Notes: generated by a model from the sequence alone, not told the origin. A DNA stretch of 64,000 nucleotides from an uncultured Christensenellaceae bacterium (GCA_910587685.1 CAJUMY010000001.1:1-64000), one strand, 5' to 3'; positions 43,209-52,307 are shown, numbered from the stretch's first letter. Translations and numbers: made by a program.

Positions 43209-45149
43209 TTATTTATCAAGCCTTCTCGTCTTTATCTCCTCCGAAACTCGCTTGATGAATTCGTCGATATTCATTTCTCCGAGATCGCCGTCCTTTCTAT
43301 GACGCACCGATATCTTTCCGCTTTCGAGTTCCTTATCTCCCAATATTATCATATAAGGCACTTTTTCCATCTGCGCGGATCTTATTTTGTATCCTATAGT
43401 CTCGCTCCTCGTATCGACTTCGGCTTTTATTCCGTTATTTCTCAGCATGTCGGCGATATTTTTTACGGCGCCGTGCGTTCTGTCCGTAATACCTATGACC
43501 TTTACTTGACAAGGAGAAAGCCATAAAGGCATAGCTCCCGCATACTTTTCTATCAAAAGCGCAAGCGTCCTTTCATAACAGCCTATAGCGGTTCTGTGAA
43601 TTATATACGGTCTTTTTTTCTCTCCCGTCTCGTCTATATACGTCATATTGAATCTTTCGGCAAGGAACATATCGACCTGAACGGTAACGAGCGTATCCTC
43701 TTTACCGTAAACGTTCCTTATCTGAATATCGAGTTTCGGTCCGTAAAAAGCAGCTTCGCCTATCGCCTCGACGTAGTCTATACCGAGAGAATCGAGTATC
43801 GATTTCATTTTCGATTCCGCCGCCGCCCAAGTCTTCTCGTCGTCGATATATTTTTCCCTATTGTCGGGATCCCATTTCGAAAGTCTGAACGACACGTCTT
43901 CCTTGAGTCCTACGCTCTCGAGCATGAACATATTGAGTTTAAGAACTTCCTTAAACTCGTCTTCGAGTTGCTCGGGAGTACAAACTATGTGTCCTTCGCT
44001 TATAGTGAACTGACGTACTCTTATAAGTCCGTGCATCTCTCCGCTCGATTCGTTCCTGAAAAGCGTCGACGTTTCGCCGTATCTTAGCGGCAGATCTCTG
44101 TAGCTCTTAAGTCCGTTATTGTAAACGGTATACTGGAACGGACACGTCATCGGACGCAGCGCGAATACTTCTTCGTCCTTTTCTTCATCGCCCATAACGA
44201 ACATCCCGTCCTTATAATGATCCCAATGTCCGCTTATCTTATAGAGATTGCTCTTCGCCATGAGCGGAGTTTTCGTAAGGAGATAACCCCTCTTTTCTTC
44301 TTCGTCCTCGACGAATCTCTGAAGCGTCTGTATGATTCTCGCGCCTTTGGGCATGAGCAGAGGAAGTCCCTGCCCCACGTTCTCGTCAGTCATGAATATA
44401 CCGAGCTCGCGTCCGAGTTTATTATGATCTCTTCGCTTTGCCTCTTCCATTTTTTCAAGATATTCTTGAAGATCGGATTTTTTATCGAACGCAGTACCGT
44501 ATATTCTCGAGAGCATTTTGTTCTTTTCGTCGCCTCTCCAGTACGCTCCCGTCAGCTGAGTGAGCTTAAAACATTTTATCTGTCCGGTACTTCTAAGGTG
44601 CGGACCTGCGCAAAGATCGATAAAATCTCCCTGTTCGTAAAAAGAAATGGTCGCATCATACGGAAGAGCTTCTATAAGCTCTATCTTATACGTTTCGTCA
44701 AAACCTCTCATGAGATCTACGGCGGCCTCTTTTGCGAGCGTAAATCTTCTTATAGGATAATCGGCTTTGACGATTTTTTTCATTTCGTCTTCTATTCTTT
44801 TGAGATCGTCGAAAGTGATCGGCGTCTTGAAATCGAAATCATAATAGAATCCGTTCTGTATGGAAGGTCCTATAGCAAGTTTGACCGTAGGGAAAACGCT
44901 CTTTACAGCCTGCGCCAATATATGCGAGCACGTGTGTCTGTAAACCTTCTTTCCGTCCTCGTCTTTGAAAGTAACTATTTCTAGCCGACAGTCCTTGCAT
45001 ACGACGGTATTAAGATCGCACAGTTCGCCGTCTATTCTGCACGCAAGCGCCGCTCTTGCAAGCCCTTCGGAAATATCCAACGCTATTTCGTAAGCGGTCA
45101 TTCTTTCGTTATATTCTTTAGACGATCCGTCTTTGAGCGTGATAAACAT
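43209..45149 (-). CDS. thrS: Threonyl-tRNA synthetase
   Basis: The 646-residue protein has TGS (1-62), an SAD editing domain (about 65-220, with HTCSHILAQAV), the class II core (about 270-540, with RPMTCPF, RNESSGEMHGLIRVRQF and HRTAIG) and an anticodon-binding domain. The RPMTCPFQ form of motif is found in the Clostridia-type enzyme. Start is ATG 45149 with AAGGAG upstream; 42 further in-frame codons above it are the T-box leader itself, not protein. Confidence 0.97.
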   Translation of the reverse strand: MFITLKDGSSKEYNERMTAYEIALDISEGLARAALACRIDGELCDLNTVVCKDCRLEIVTFKDEDGKKVYRHTCSHILAQAVKSVFPTVKLAIGPSIQNGFYYDFDFKTPITFDDLKRIEDEMKKIVKADYPIRRFTLAKEAAVDLMRGFDETYKIELIEALPYDATISFYEQGDFIDLCAGPHLRSTGQIKCFKLTQLTGAYWRGDEKNKMLSRIYGTAFDKKSDLQEYLEKMEEAKRRDHNKLGRELGIFMTDENVGQGLPLLMPKGARIIQTLQRFVEDEEEKRGYLLTKTPLMAKSNLYKISGHWDHYKDGMFVMGDEEKDEEVFALRPMTCPFQYTVYNNGLKSYRDLPLRYGETSTLFRNESSGEMHGLIRVRQFTISEGHIVCTPEQLEDEFKEVLKLNMFMLESVGLKEDVSFRLSKWDPDNREKYIDDEKTWAAAESKMKSILDSLGIDYVEAIGEAAFYGPKLDIQIRNVYGKEDTLVTVQVDMFLAERFNMTYIDETGEKKRPYIIHRTAIGCYERTLALLIEKYAGAMPLWLSPCQVKVIGITDRTHGAVKNIADMLRNNGIKAEVDTRSETIGYKIRSAQMEKVPYMIILGDKELESGKISVRHRKDGDLGEMNIDEFIKRVSEEIKTRRLDK

Positions 45150-45392
45150 ATAAAATCTCTCCTTAACAATAAAAAAATAACCCGTCCGAATTTTAGGACG
45201 AGTTATCGCGGTTCCACCTAAATTACCGAATGATCGGTCACTCTTTACGGCAATTCGCTGCCGACGTATACCCAAACGGCGGTATTGAACGGAATCTTTA
45301 CTTAATCCCTCTCAGCAAACGGGATATTCTCTGAAAGCAAGTGTTTCCGCAACGTGTCCGAATGTTGCTTGAACGCAGTATAATTGATTTGT
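45150..45392 (-). promoter_or_regulatory. T-box riboswitch of thrS
   Basis: The minus-strand leader contains the T-box sequence TAGGTGGAACCGCG (45207-45220), preceded by a stem III (ACCG/CGGT, 45223-45238) and followed by the terminator ATAACTCGTCC/GGACGGGTTAT with a T run (45171-45207). An ACC triplet at 45281-45283 is a candidate Thr specifier. Uncharged tRNA-Thr would pair with the T-box and prevent termination. Confidence 0.9.
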
Positions 45393-45398
45393 ATGTTA

Positions 45399-45427
45399 AT
45401 TATATCCGCGAAATCAGCATTTGTCAA
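45399..45427 (-). promoter_or_regulatory. Promoter of the thrS T-box leader
   Basis: Perfect consensus: TTGACA (45422-45427), 17-nt spacer, TATAAT (45399-45404). Confidence 0.9.
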
Positions 45428-45463
45428 CAAGAAACTATGATTTTATGCAAATTATCAATGATT

Positions 45464-46165
45464 TTATACCGTTTTTATCTCTACCATATCCTCAAAAAGA
45501 TTCAAAAACAACATAAATTTTTCGTTCTTATCTATATAAAGCGTCTTCGGCTGTCCGTAAAGCAGAGTAGCTATAAGGTTAAATTCTTCTTCGTCGTAAA
45601 TAGAGATATTATCTATCCTTTTGCCTCTTTTAGTGTCTATGACGACCCTCTTTCCTCCTTTCTCCGTAAGATAAAGAGCGTTCTCATCATCTCTTCCCGA
45701 TTCGATTATATACTTCGTAACGTTCCTTATATCCTCCGAACTGCCGTACACGTTATTGTATAGATCTATAACGAAATCCCAATTCTTCTTTAGCTCCCCG
45801 AACTTAAAATTGAATATCCCGTCGAGAGAATATTCATACTGTCTCGAAAGTATTTCTTTTACGTATTCCTCTTCGTATTTTCTGTCAAAGAACAGCATTG
45901 CGGAAAAAAGCGTGCTCGTTTCCCTGTCAAATTCCTTTACCAACGTCTTTGATTTCATATAATCGAACTTCATATCCACAAGTAATATCTTAAGTATGAG
46001 CTTATTTAGTTCTTCTCTCAAGTTTCCGTCGTCGCTTGCAATGCTTATTATATCTCTCGTCTTACTGCGAGATGCCGTAAACATTATTCTGCTTCTGTCA
46101 AAAGCCTTCTCAAATACTTTTCTAATATCATACCGTTTATCGACTGTTATATCAGCCTGCCACAT
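45464..46165 (-). CDS. YtxC-like protein, putative sporulation-associated
   Basis: The 233-residue soluble protein is not strongly recognisable by motif. Size, mostly helical N-terminal part, and place directly upstream of thrS match ytxC of Bacillus and Clostridia, which is annotated as a putative sporulation protein. I start it at ATG 46165 (MWQADITV), with GAGGTG at good spacing; 11 upstream codons lack a ribosome site. The assignment is by synteny and should be checked with a profile search. Alternative: a lineage-specific protein of unknown function. Confidence 0.55.
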   Translation of the reverse strand: MWQADITVDKRYDIRKVFEKAFDRSRIMFTASRSKTRDIISIASDDGNLREELNKLILKILLVDMKFDYMKSKTLVKEFDRETSTLFSAMLFFDRKYEEEYVKEILSRQYEYSLDGIFNFKFGELKKNWDFVIDLYNNVYGSSEDIRNVTKYIIESGRDDENALYLTEKGGKRVVIDTKRGKRIDNISIYDEEEFNLIATLLYGQPKTLYIDKNEKFMLFLNLFEDMVEIKTV

Positions 46166-46244
46166 AATCCACCTCTTTACCGTATTATTATATGCCAAAG
46201 CCTTATTTTTATTAAGTTGTCCCGCAATTTGAAAACAAGAAAAT

Positions 46245-46312
46245 AACGGCGAAGCGTAAAGCGTTTTTCAAAAGTCGCAAAGACTGTCAAAAGACGCGAA
46301 ACGATCGCCGTT
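46245..46312 (-). terminator. Long hairpin after pyrR
   Basis: AACGGCGA (46305-46312 on the minus strand) pairs with TCGCCGTT (46245-46252), followed by ATTTTCTTG. The 52-nt interior can pair further, for example the GCG-rich segments. It is probably the terminator of the yggS-pyrR unit. Confidence 0.5.
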
Positions 46313-46341
46313 AATTATCTTTTTTTATATTTCCTATTTTT

Positions 46342-46875
46342 TTATTCCGCCATATCGTAAAGCGCGACGCTGTTCTCGCCGTCGTTTTCAGCAAGATTTA
46401 CCGAAACGATCTCGCTTAGCGAAGTCGGAAGATTTTTACCCACGAAGTCGGCTCTTATCGGCAATTCCCGATGTCCTCTGTCTACGAGCACTGCGAGTTG
46501 TATGCACGACGGACGTCCTTCTGCGATTATTCCCTCTATCGCCGCTCTAACTGTTCGTCCCGTAAAGAGAACGTCGTCGACGAGCACGACCTTCTTGTTC
46601 TCAATATCAACTGGAATATCCATTGACTTCGGCATATCGTCGCTCTCTACGTCGTCTCTGTATCTTGTTATATCCATAACGCCGACGGGCACTTCGACTC
46701 CATACGCCTTTGCGATATTCGACTGAATACGCTTCGCAAGCGGTACTCCTCGCGTCTTGATCCCCACCAACAAGAGCCTTTCGGTCCCGCTGTTTCTTTC
46801 GATTATTTCATGGGATATACGTATCAGCGCCCTTTCGATTTGCAATTCATCCATTATCTTCGCTTTCAATACCAT
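46342..46875 (-). CDS. pyrR: Bifunctional pyrimidine regulatory protein PyrR / uracil phosphoribosyltransferase
   Basis: The 177-residue protein matches PyrR, with VLVDDVLFTGRTVRAAI (PRPP motif, near 93-109) and LVDRGHRELPIRADFVGKN near 131. PyrR binds UMP and pyr mRNA to cause attenuation and also has UPRTase activity. I start it at ATG 46875, which aligns with Bacillus PyrR (MxxKAxIxDE) and has GGAG 9 nt upstream; this overlaps rluD by 29 nt. No pyr biosynthesis genes follow it here. Confidence 0.95.
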   Translation of the reverse strand: MVLKAKIMDELQIERALIRISHEIIERNSGTERLLLVGIKTRGVPLAKRIQSNIAKAYGVEVPVGVMDITRYRDDVESDDMPKSMDIPVDIENKKVVLVDDVLFTGRTVRAAIEGIIAEGRPSCIQLAVLVDRGHRELPIRADFVGKNLPTSLSEIVSVNLAENDGENSVALYDMAE

Positions 46876-47800
46876 AGTTTTCATCTCCCTTGCCAAGTAC
46901 TTCTAAAACTTCCTTAAAATAATCGGGAACGTCCCGACAAAATTCCATTTTTTCATCCGTTACAGGATGCGTAAAACACAATCTGAACGCATGCAAAAGC
47001 TGTCCGTTCACGTTGAATTTATTACTTCCGCCGTATACCGAGTCTCCCACTATCGGATGTCCTATAAATTTGCTATGTACTCTTATTTGGTGCGTTCTGC
47101 CCGTCTTCAACTCGTATTCCACAAGCGAATACGGTTTATCGTATTCTTTCAGCACTCTATATAACGTCAACGCGTTTCGCCCCGTCGGCGATACCGCCAT
47201 CTTTTTCCTGTCCTTTTTTGACCGCTCTATGGGCTCGTTGATCTCTCCGCGTTTTTTCGGCATTTTGCCGTCGACGAGCGCGATATAATATCGCTTTGCT
47301 TCCTTTAACGCGATTTGACGCTGAAGAGAGATATGCGCTTCGTCCGTCTTCGCTACGACCAAGAGTCCGGACGTATCCTTATCGAGTCTATGTACGATAC
47401 CCGGTCTTATAACGCCGTTGATACTGCTTAAAGACTTGAGCGAATACAAAAGAGCGTTGACAAGCGTATTATCGGGAGACCCCGGAGCAGGATGTACTAC
47501 CATCCCTTGAGCCTTATTGATAACCGCAAGATGATCGTCCTCGTATACTATATCGATGGGTATATCGCACGGCTCGAGACTAAGCTCTTCCGGCTCCTCT
47601 ATCTCGACGGTAACGGCATCGCCTACTTTGATAATAGCGCCTGACTTTTTCGCCGTCTTATCGTTTACGGCGACTTTACCGCTTTCGATAAGGCTCTTTA
47701 TTCGCGAACGGGTCAAGCTGTCGCTGCTCTCCATAACGAATATATCAAGACGCTTACCGCCGTCCGTATCCTCTGCAATATAAGTCAATAATTCTTTCAT
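46847..47800 (-). CDS. RluD-type 23S rRNA/large-subunit pseudouridine synthase
   Basis: The 317-residue protein has an N-terminal S4 domain (about 14-75) and the RluA/RluD catalytic core, with HRLDKDTSGLLVVAKT near 137 holding the catalytic Asp and GRTHQIRVH near 232. Family members isomerise uridines in 23S rRNA; specificity is not certain. Its place between lspA and pyrR equals Bacillus ylyB. The ribosome site is weak and it begins 8 nt after lspA, suggesting coupling. Confidence 0.93.
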   Translation of the reverse strand: MKELLTYIAEDTDGGKRLDIFVMESSDSLTRSRIKSLIESGKVAVNDKTAKKSGAIIKVGDAVTVEIEEPEELSLEPCDIPIDIVYEDDHLAVINKAQGMVVHPAPGSPDNTLVNALLYSLKSLSSINGVIRPGIVHRLDKDTSGLLVVAKTDEAHISLQRQIALKEAKRYYIALVDGKMPKKRGEINEPIERSKKDRKKMAVSPTGRNALTLYRVLKEYDKPYSLVEYELKTGRTHQIRVHSKFIGHPIVGDSVYGGSNKFNVNGQLLHAFRLCFTHPVTDEKMEFCRDVPDYFKEVLEVLGKGDENYGIESEDNG

Positions 47801-47808
47801 TTCGTAAG

Positions 47809-48306
47809 TTATTTGCTTTTTTTCTTAATAAACGTAAAATCGTCCTCTTTGAACACAAATATCACGTATACTATCATCATGAGAACGCCTACGCAAAGAT
47901 ATATGTCCGCAATATTGCCTATCGCGAAATCAATACCGAAAAATGTATCGAGAAAAGTATAATCGATAAAGTCCCTTACGTAACCGAGAAATATCCTATC
48001 GTACAGATTGCCTATAGCGCCGCCCAATATCAAAATCAGAGATATTCTGAAAAATTTAGGCGATTTTCTCTGCCAAAGCAAAAACGCCGCTAAAAGTACG
48101 CATACGACGCAAGTCAGTCCTATGAGCAAAAATTTATTACCCGCAAATATTCCGAACGACGCGCCCGTATTTTCCGAATATATGAAAGTAAAAATTTTAT
48201 CTATTATTACGTAACTGCCCGTCTCTTGAAGAAACGGCGCCAAAAGAGCCTTCGAAACGAGATCGCTCGCAACAACGAAAGCAAAAATCAATAATTCGAC
48301 AATCAT
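47809..48306 (-). CDS. lspA: Lipoprotein signal peptidase (signal peptidase II)
   Basis: The 165-residue membrane protein has four helices and the two catalytic Asp motifs: GNLYDR near residue 100 and GNIADIY near 132. It removes the signal peptide from diacylated prolipoproteins. The start overlaps the sepF stop by 4 nt. Confidence 0.96.
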   Translation of the reverse strand: MIVELLIFAFVVASDLVSKALLAPFLQETGSYVIIDKIFTFIYSENTGASFGIFAGNKFLLIGLTCVVCVLLAAFLLWQRKSPKFFRISLILILGGAIGNLYDRIFLGYVRDFIDYTFLDTFFGIDFAIGNIADIYLCVGVLMMIVYVIFVFKEDDFTFIKKKSK

Positions 48307-48875
48307 CTTTTTCTATTCTTCTCCACTCTGTCTTTTATATATTCAAGCGGAACGCTTATGCTCATTCCCGTAGGAGTCAGCAAAAATACCGAATCGGTGA
48401 TTTTCTCTATGCACCCGTCAAGGGCGTAAACCGCGCCGTACAAATAGTCCATAACGCGTTGTACCGATTTATCTCTGATCCTTCCCAAATCGACTATAAG
48501 CGCCTGCCTTGTCTTCAGCGCGTCTATGAGCTTCTGTATATCTTCAAATGAATTCGGCGAAGATATCACGAAATGTTCCGCTCCGCCGTTTCGCAAATCA
48601 TAGTTCCTCGAATTGCCGGCAGGTATGATCTCTCCGCTTACTTCTTTATTTCTGCGTCTTTTAGGCGAGTTTCTGAAAAAACTTCTTTCCTTTTCTTCAT
48701 AATAATCGCTATTGTCGTTCGAGCTTCTCCGCCGAGTCTTCGTATATTCGTCGTCGTATACTTCTCTCTCTCTTCTGTACTCTCTCGCATCGTACATTCT
48801 GTCAAAATTAGTATCTTCTCTATCGTAATCTCTTCTGCCGTATCTGCCGCCGTCTCTGAAATCTCTGTTATTCAA
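48303..48875 (-). CDS. sepF: SepF-like cell division protein with TTG start
   Basis: The 190-residue protein ends in a SepF domain (about 98-185), with DIQKLIDALKTRQALIVDLGRI and the glycine/DYLYGAVYALDG core that makes rings over FtsZ. The first 95 residues are highly charged (Arg, Asp, Tyr-rich) and do not show the short amphipathic helix that ties Bacillus SepF to the membrane. The start is TTG 48875 with a strong AGGAGG 6 nt upstream, overlapping the yggS stop (TTGA). The order yggS-sepF is that of Bacillus ylmE-sepF. Confidence 0.9.
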   Translation of the reverse strand: MNNRDFRDGGRYGRRDYDREDTNFDRMYDAREYRREREVYDDEYTKTRRRSSNDNSDYYEEKERSFFRNSPKRRRNKEVSGEIIPAGNSRNYDLRNGGAEHFVISSPNSFEDIQKLIDALKTRQALIVDLGRIRDKSVQRVMDYLYGAVYALDGCIEKITDSVFLLTPTGMSISVPLEYIKDRVEKNRKR

Positions 48876-49567
48876 ATCTGCCTCCTATCGCCGAATATAC
48901 TGCGTCCTATGCGTATCATATTGGCTCCGTACTTTAACGCAATTTTGTAATCGTTCGTCATTCCGACGGATCTTATCGTAAATTCTTCGCCGAATACCTC
49001 TCTCAGCGAATCGAATATCGTATTGAATTCTTCAAGATATTTACAAAGAGACTCGCTATCCGAAATGTTTGGAAGCACGCTCATCATACCTTTTATCTTG
49101 ATTCCGCTAAAGTTTTTGACGGCGTTTGCAAACTCCGTAACGGCGTCTTTCGATACGCCTCCCTTGCTCTCTTCACCCGCTATGTTTATCTCTATAAGAC
49201 AATCTTGAACGAGCGAATGTTTTCTAGCTTCTTTATCTATCTCTTTTGCAAGGGACAGCCTGTCCAAAGAATGTATCAAAGTTACCTTATCTATTATGTA
49301 TTTAACCTTATTCGATTGAAGATTTCCGATAAAGTGCCACGGAATACCTTCCTCGTACTTATCGAGAAGTTCCTGAACTTTATTGTCGCCTAAAGCGTCG
49401 AGCAGTGAGTTTTCGCGGACGTAATCGGTGATCTCTTTAGGCATAGTCTTGCACGCGCCGACTATTACGATATCATCGTTCTCCCTTCCGACCTCTTTTA
49501 GCGTTCTTTTAACTTCTTTTTTTAACGTCGCGATATTATTCTTTATTTCCTCGTTAGTCATAGCCAT
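48872..49567 (-). CDS. yggS: YggS/YlmE family pyridoxal-phosphate homeostasis protein
   Basis: The 231-residue TIM-barrel-like protein binds pyridoxal phosphate through Lys in VGACKTMP near 40, and has GNLQSNK near 79 and MGMS-type SVGMTNDYKIAL near 205. It balances vitamin B6 pools and has no known reaction. I start it at ATG 49567 with GAGG upstream. It leads the sepF-lspA-rluD-pyrR unit. Confidence 0.95.
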   Translation of the reverse strand: MAMTNEEIKNNIATLKKEVKRTLKEVGRENDDIVIVGACKTMPKEITDYVRENSLLDALGDNKVQELLDKYEEGIPWHFIGNLQSNKVKYIIDKVTLIHSLDRLSLAKEIDKEARKHSLVQDCLIEINIAGEESKGGVSKDAVTEFANAVKNFSGIKIKGMMSVLPNISDSESLCKYLEEFNTIFDSLREVFGEEFTIRSVGMTNDYKIALKYGANMIRIGRSIFGDRRQI

Positions 49568-49582
49568 AATACCTCGCATAGC

Positions 49583-49611
49583 ATTTTATCATAATAGCGA
49601 AAAAAAGTAAA
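49583..49611 (-). promoter_or_regulatory. Promoter of yggS-sepF-lspA-rluD-pyrR
   Basis: TTTACT (49606-49611), 17-nt spacer, TAAAAT (49583-49588). The predicted leader is only about 10 nt, just enough for the ribosome site. Confidence 0.65.
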
Positions 49612-49634
49612 GATGATAATTTATTATTTATAAT

Positions 49635-49670
49635 AAAAATGCCGTTACGTATGTTGCATAACGGCATTTT
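49635..49670 (-). terminator. Terminator after the DUF2207 gene
   Basis: AAATGCCGTTA pairs with TAACGGCATTT, with a T-rich tail on the minus strand, 22 nt past the stop. Confidence 0.85.
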
Positions 49671-49691
49671 CCGACAAAATCATATCATTAT

Positions 49692-51677
49692 CTATCTTGC
49701 GCCCATTCCGCCGCCTCCGCCGAAGCCGCCGCCTCCGCCGCTGAAACCTCCTCCGCCGTGACCGAAACCTCCTCCGCCGCCGAACTTTTTATCGATTTCA
49801 TTAGCTTTTGCAATGCTTCTCGCCACCTCGAGCGAATTCGTGACCGACATCATATTACGCGTCACGTCAAAGTTCATATTTACGCGTATCCGCGGAGCAA
49901 AGAAGTACCAGAATAGAAATGTATTCGTAGGAGAATAGTCGCTCTCATATATCCTTGCAAACTCGGGATATACTATTGACAGCTGCTTGGACACTTGATC
50001 GGCTATACCCATAGCCGTAGCCCATATGAGATAATCTTCCCATATTGTCAAATCGGGTATATCCTTCTCTGCAAAATTACTGAAATCGAGCATATATTTC
50101 CCAAATGCGTCTATTCTGACGTAATCTTCCTGCCCTTTAGGCATAAGCGGCAGAGGACGTACGATCTTTACTGCATAAGATAATATAGCGGCGATTATTA
50201 CGGCAATTCCGGTAAACACGAAGCTAAGTCCGAACAACACGTTTGCGCCCATAAGCGAAAACATCGCGATCATAAATCCTGCAATGATTGTAAATATAAG
50301 TACGAACGTCTCTTCCTGTCTCATTTTTCCGGGACGAACGCCTACGGTCTTGGATCTTGCTTCGTCTTTGTAACTTTCTATTTCCTTAAAAACGGATTCG
50401 CTGTGAGATTTGACGTATTTTTCAAATTCTTTCATCGTGAATGAAGAATCTTTACCGACTTTACACAACAATTTGAGAATTATTTTTTCATATTCGGTAA
50501 GTCCGTCTTCATTTACATTGATCACCGTAATCTCAGCGTCTTTTTTCTTTTGAGAAGGAAGTATCGTAAGCCTTTTTTTCTTAAATAGACTCATTATAGT
50601 CGCGCTTATCGTATCCGACCACCAATTTTTTTCTTTTCTGTCTGAATAGTAATAATAAAGCGGCATCGCTTCCTCAAACGTGTATCCATCTATAGGTTCG
50701 CGTTCGTATTCGGGAGCGTTGGCAACTTTAGGAACTCTTCTTTTTTTGAATGTACGTACCGAATACCCTATCGCAATAGACAATACCGCCACGGCAACTA
50801 CGATATCGACGATCAATATCATTTTCTCTTTTCTCTGCTTGTCGAGAAATTCGTTGTACCACTCCAATTCTTCGCTCTTGATCGACTCCAAACCGACGCT
50901 CGAATCGATCTTAGCGTAAGTGTCAAAATGCTTATCGAGAGTTATTCTCGTCTCCACGTACATCTTAGCGGGGATCTTATCGGCTTCGATCTCTATATGA
51001 GAATTATTGTTTTTACGAATACCGCCTCTGCCGTTATCGACGTGGAGGTAGAAATAAAGATTATCCTCGCTGTTTTCGGGAAATTTTATATTAGCGGTCA
51101 TTTTCCTTATCGGAACGCTATTATTGCTAGGCGTTAATTGATAATAAAACGACGCGACGTCGGAATTCTCTATTAAAACTTTGTTAAGTCTATAAGATAT
51201 TTCGATCTCCCTATTTCCTTTGACAAAATCGCTAAGCACGACGCCCACTTCGAATTTGCTATCGTATGCGGTATTGACGTAAGAATGTCCTACGTAAATA
51301 TTTTTATTGTACTGCGTCGCTCTGTCGTCAAAATCGAGTTCCTCGAGCCACATCGGATACTCTACGCCGTCAACGTAAACCTTGAAGCTATCTCTATCGA
51401 CGTTCAAAACGTCTTTTCCCGTAGCAAGAATCTTATAATAATTCCACCAAGGTCTGTCTCTTTCTTCAAAATTCAACTTATGCGTTTCAACAACGTAAGC
51501 CGCGCCGCTTTTATCTATATCGATATCGACGTTATATTCGTTAAGCGTAGGCTGCCCTTCTACCGTCATATCGTCGTCGGAAATAGAGCTAAAAACTATA
51601 AATCCGATTATAAATACGACAATCACCGCTATCAATAAAACGAGCGACTGTTTCAAATACTTCCCAGCTTTTCCCAT
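49692..51677 (-). CDS. DUF2207 family membrane protein with glycine-rich tail
   Basis: The 661-residue protein has one helix near 12-32, a long extracellular beta-rich DUF2207 domain (about 40-285), a helix near 287-307, a cytoplasmic segment, two helices near 455-500, and a C-terminal tail of Gly with a few Phe, His and Ser (about the last 30 residues). This is the YciQ-like DUF2207 plan. Function is unknown. Genes of this type are often next to lemA, as here (18-nt gap), so the two proteins may act together at the membrane. Confidence 0.85.
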   Translation of the reverse strand: MGKAGKYLKQSLVLLIAVIVVFIIGFIVFSSISDDDMTVEGQPTLNEYNVDIDIDKSGAAYVVETHKLNFEERDRPWWNYYKILATGKDVLNVDRDSFKVYVDGVEYPMWLEELDFDDRATQYNKNIYVGHSYVNTAYDSKFEVGVVLSDFVKGNREIEISYRLNKVLIENSDVASFYYQLTPSNNSVPIRKMTANIKFPENSEDNLYFYLHVDNGRGGIRKNNNSHIEIEADKIPAKMYVETRITLDKHFDTYAKIDSSVGLESIKSEELEWYNEFLDKQRKEKMILIVDIVVAVAVLSIAIGYSVRTFKKRRVPKVANAPEYEREPIDGYTFEEAMPLYYYYSDRKEKNWWSDTISATIMSLFKKKRLTILPSQKKKDAEITVINVNEDGLTEYEKIILKLLCKVGKDSSFTMKEFEKYVKSHSESVFKEIESYKDEARSKTVGVRPGKMRQEETFVLIFTIIAGFMIAMFSLMGANVLFGLSFVFTGIAVIIAAILSYAVKIVRPLPLMPKGQEDYVRIDAFGKYMLDFSNFAEKDIPDLTIWEDYLIWATAMGIADQVSKQLSIVYPEFARIYESDYSPTNTFLFWYFFAPRIRVNMNFDVTRNMMSVTNSLEVARSIAKANEIDKKFGGGGGFGHGGGGFSGGGGGFGGGGGMGAR

Positions 51678-51695
51678 AATAACCGAATAGTCCTA

Positions 51696-52274
51696 TTAAA
51701 AATTGACCTTTGGCGCGGTATATACCGCTTCTTCAGCCTTAAAATACTCAGCCGCAGTGAATTTGCTCTTATTCGCATTAGCGACCAAACTCGACGGAAA
51801 AACTTCCATTTGCGCGTTATATTTTTCAACGACGTCGTTATAGAACTGTCTTGCGTACGCTATTTTGCTCTCTACGTCCTTTAGCTCGGCTTGAAGCTGT
51901 AAGAAATTAGTATTAGCTTTGAGCTCGGGATATCTCTCGACGCTCACAAGTAGTCTTGACAACGCGCTCGAAAGACCGTTATTAGCCTCAATGACTTCTT
52001 TTGCATTACTAGCATCGCCCGCTTTGCTTCTCCACATAGTCACGCTATTGAGAGTTTCGCTCTCGTGCTTTGCGTATCCTTTAACTGTTTCTACAAGATT
52101 TGGTATCAGATCGTATCTTTTTTTCAACTGAATTTCTATCTGAGACCAGCCGTTGCCTACTCTTTGCTTTAAGCGAACGAGTTTATTATAAACGCTTACC
52201 CACCATGCTACCAAAGCTATCGCGGCAATAATTACGACAGCTCCTACGATCAATCCTATTGCCCATCCCGGCAT
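51696..52274 (-). CDS. lemA: LemA family protein
   Basis: The 192-residue protein has an N-terminal anchor (about 5-27) and a long helical LemA domain with RVGNGWSQIEIQLKKRYDLIPNLVETVKGYA near 38-68 and YNAQMEVFPSSLVA near 163. The family is widespread; its exact job is not known. AGGAGG precedes ATG. It leads the two-gene unit with the DUF2207 gene. Confidence 0.93.
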   Translation of the reverse strand: MPGWAIGLIVGAVVIIAAIALVAWWVSVYNKLVRLKQRVGNGWSQIEIQLKKRYDLIPNLVETVKGYAKHESETLNSVTMWRSKAGDASNAKEVIEANNGLSSALSRLLVSVERYPELKANTNFLQLQAELKDVESKIAYARQFYNDVVEKYNAQMEVFPSSLVANANKSKFTAAEYFKAEEAVYTAPKVNF

Positions 52275-52307
52275 AACAGAATCCTCCTATATACTTTATT
52301 TTATGTA

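Noticed and set aside
45150..45275. N-terminal extension of threonyl-tRNA synthetase by 42 residues
   Set aside because: The extension translates the T-box and its terminator hairpin, is not conserved, and the ATG at 45149 has a good ribosome site.
49692..49790. Short GGA/GGC-rich direct repeats
   Set aside because: They are the codons of the glycine-rich tail of the DUF2207 protein, not a CRISPR or transposon repeat.
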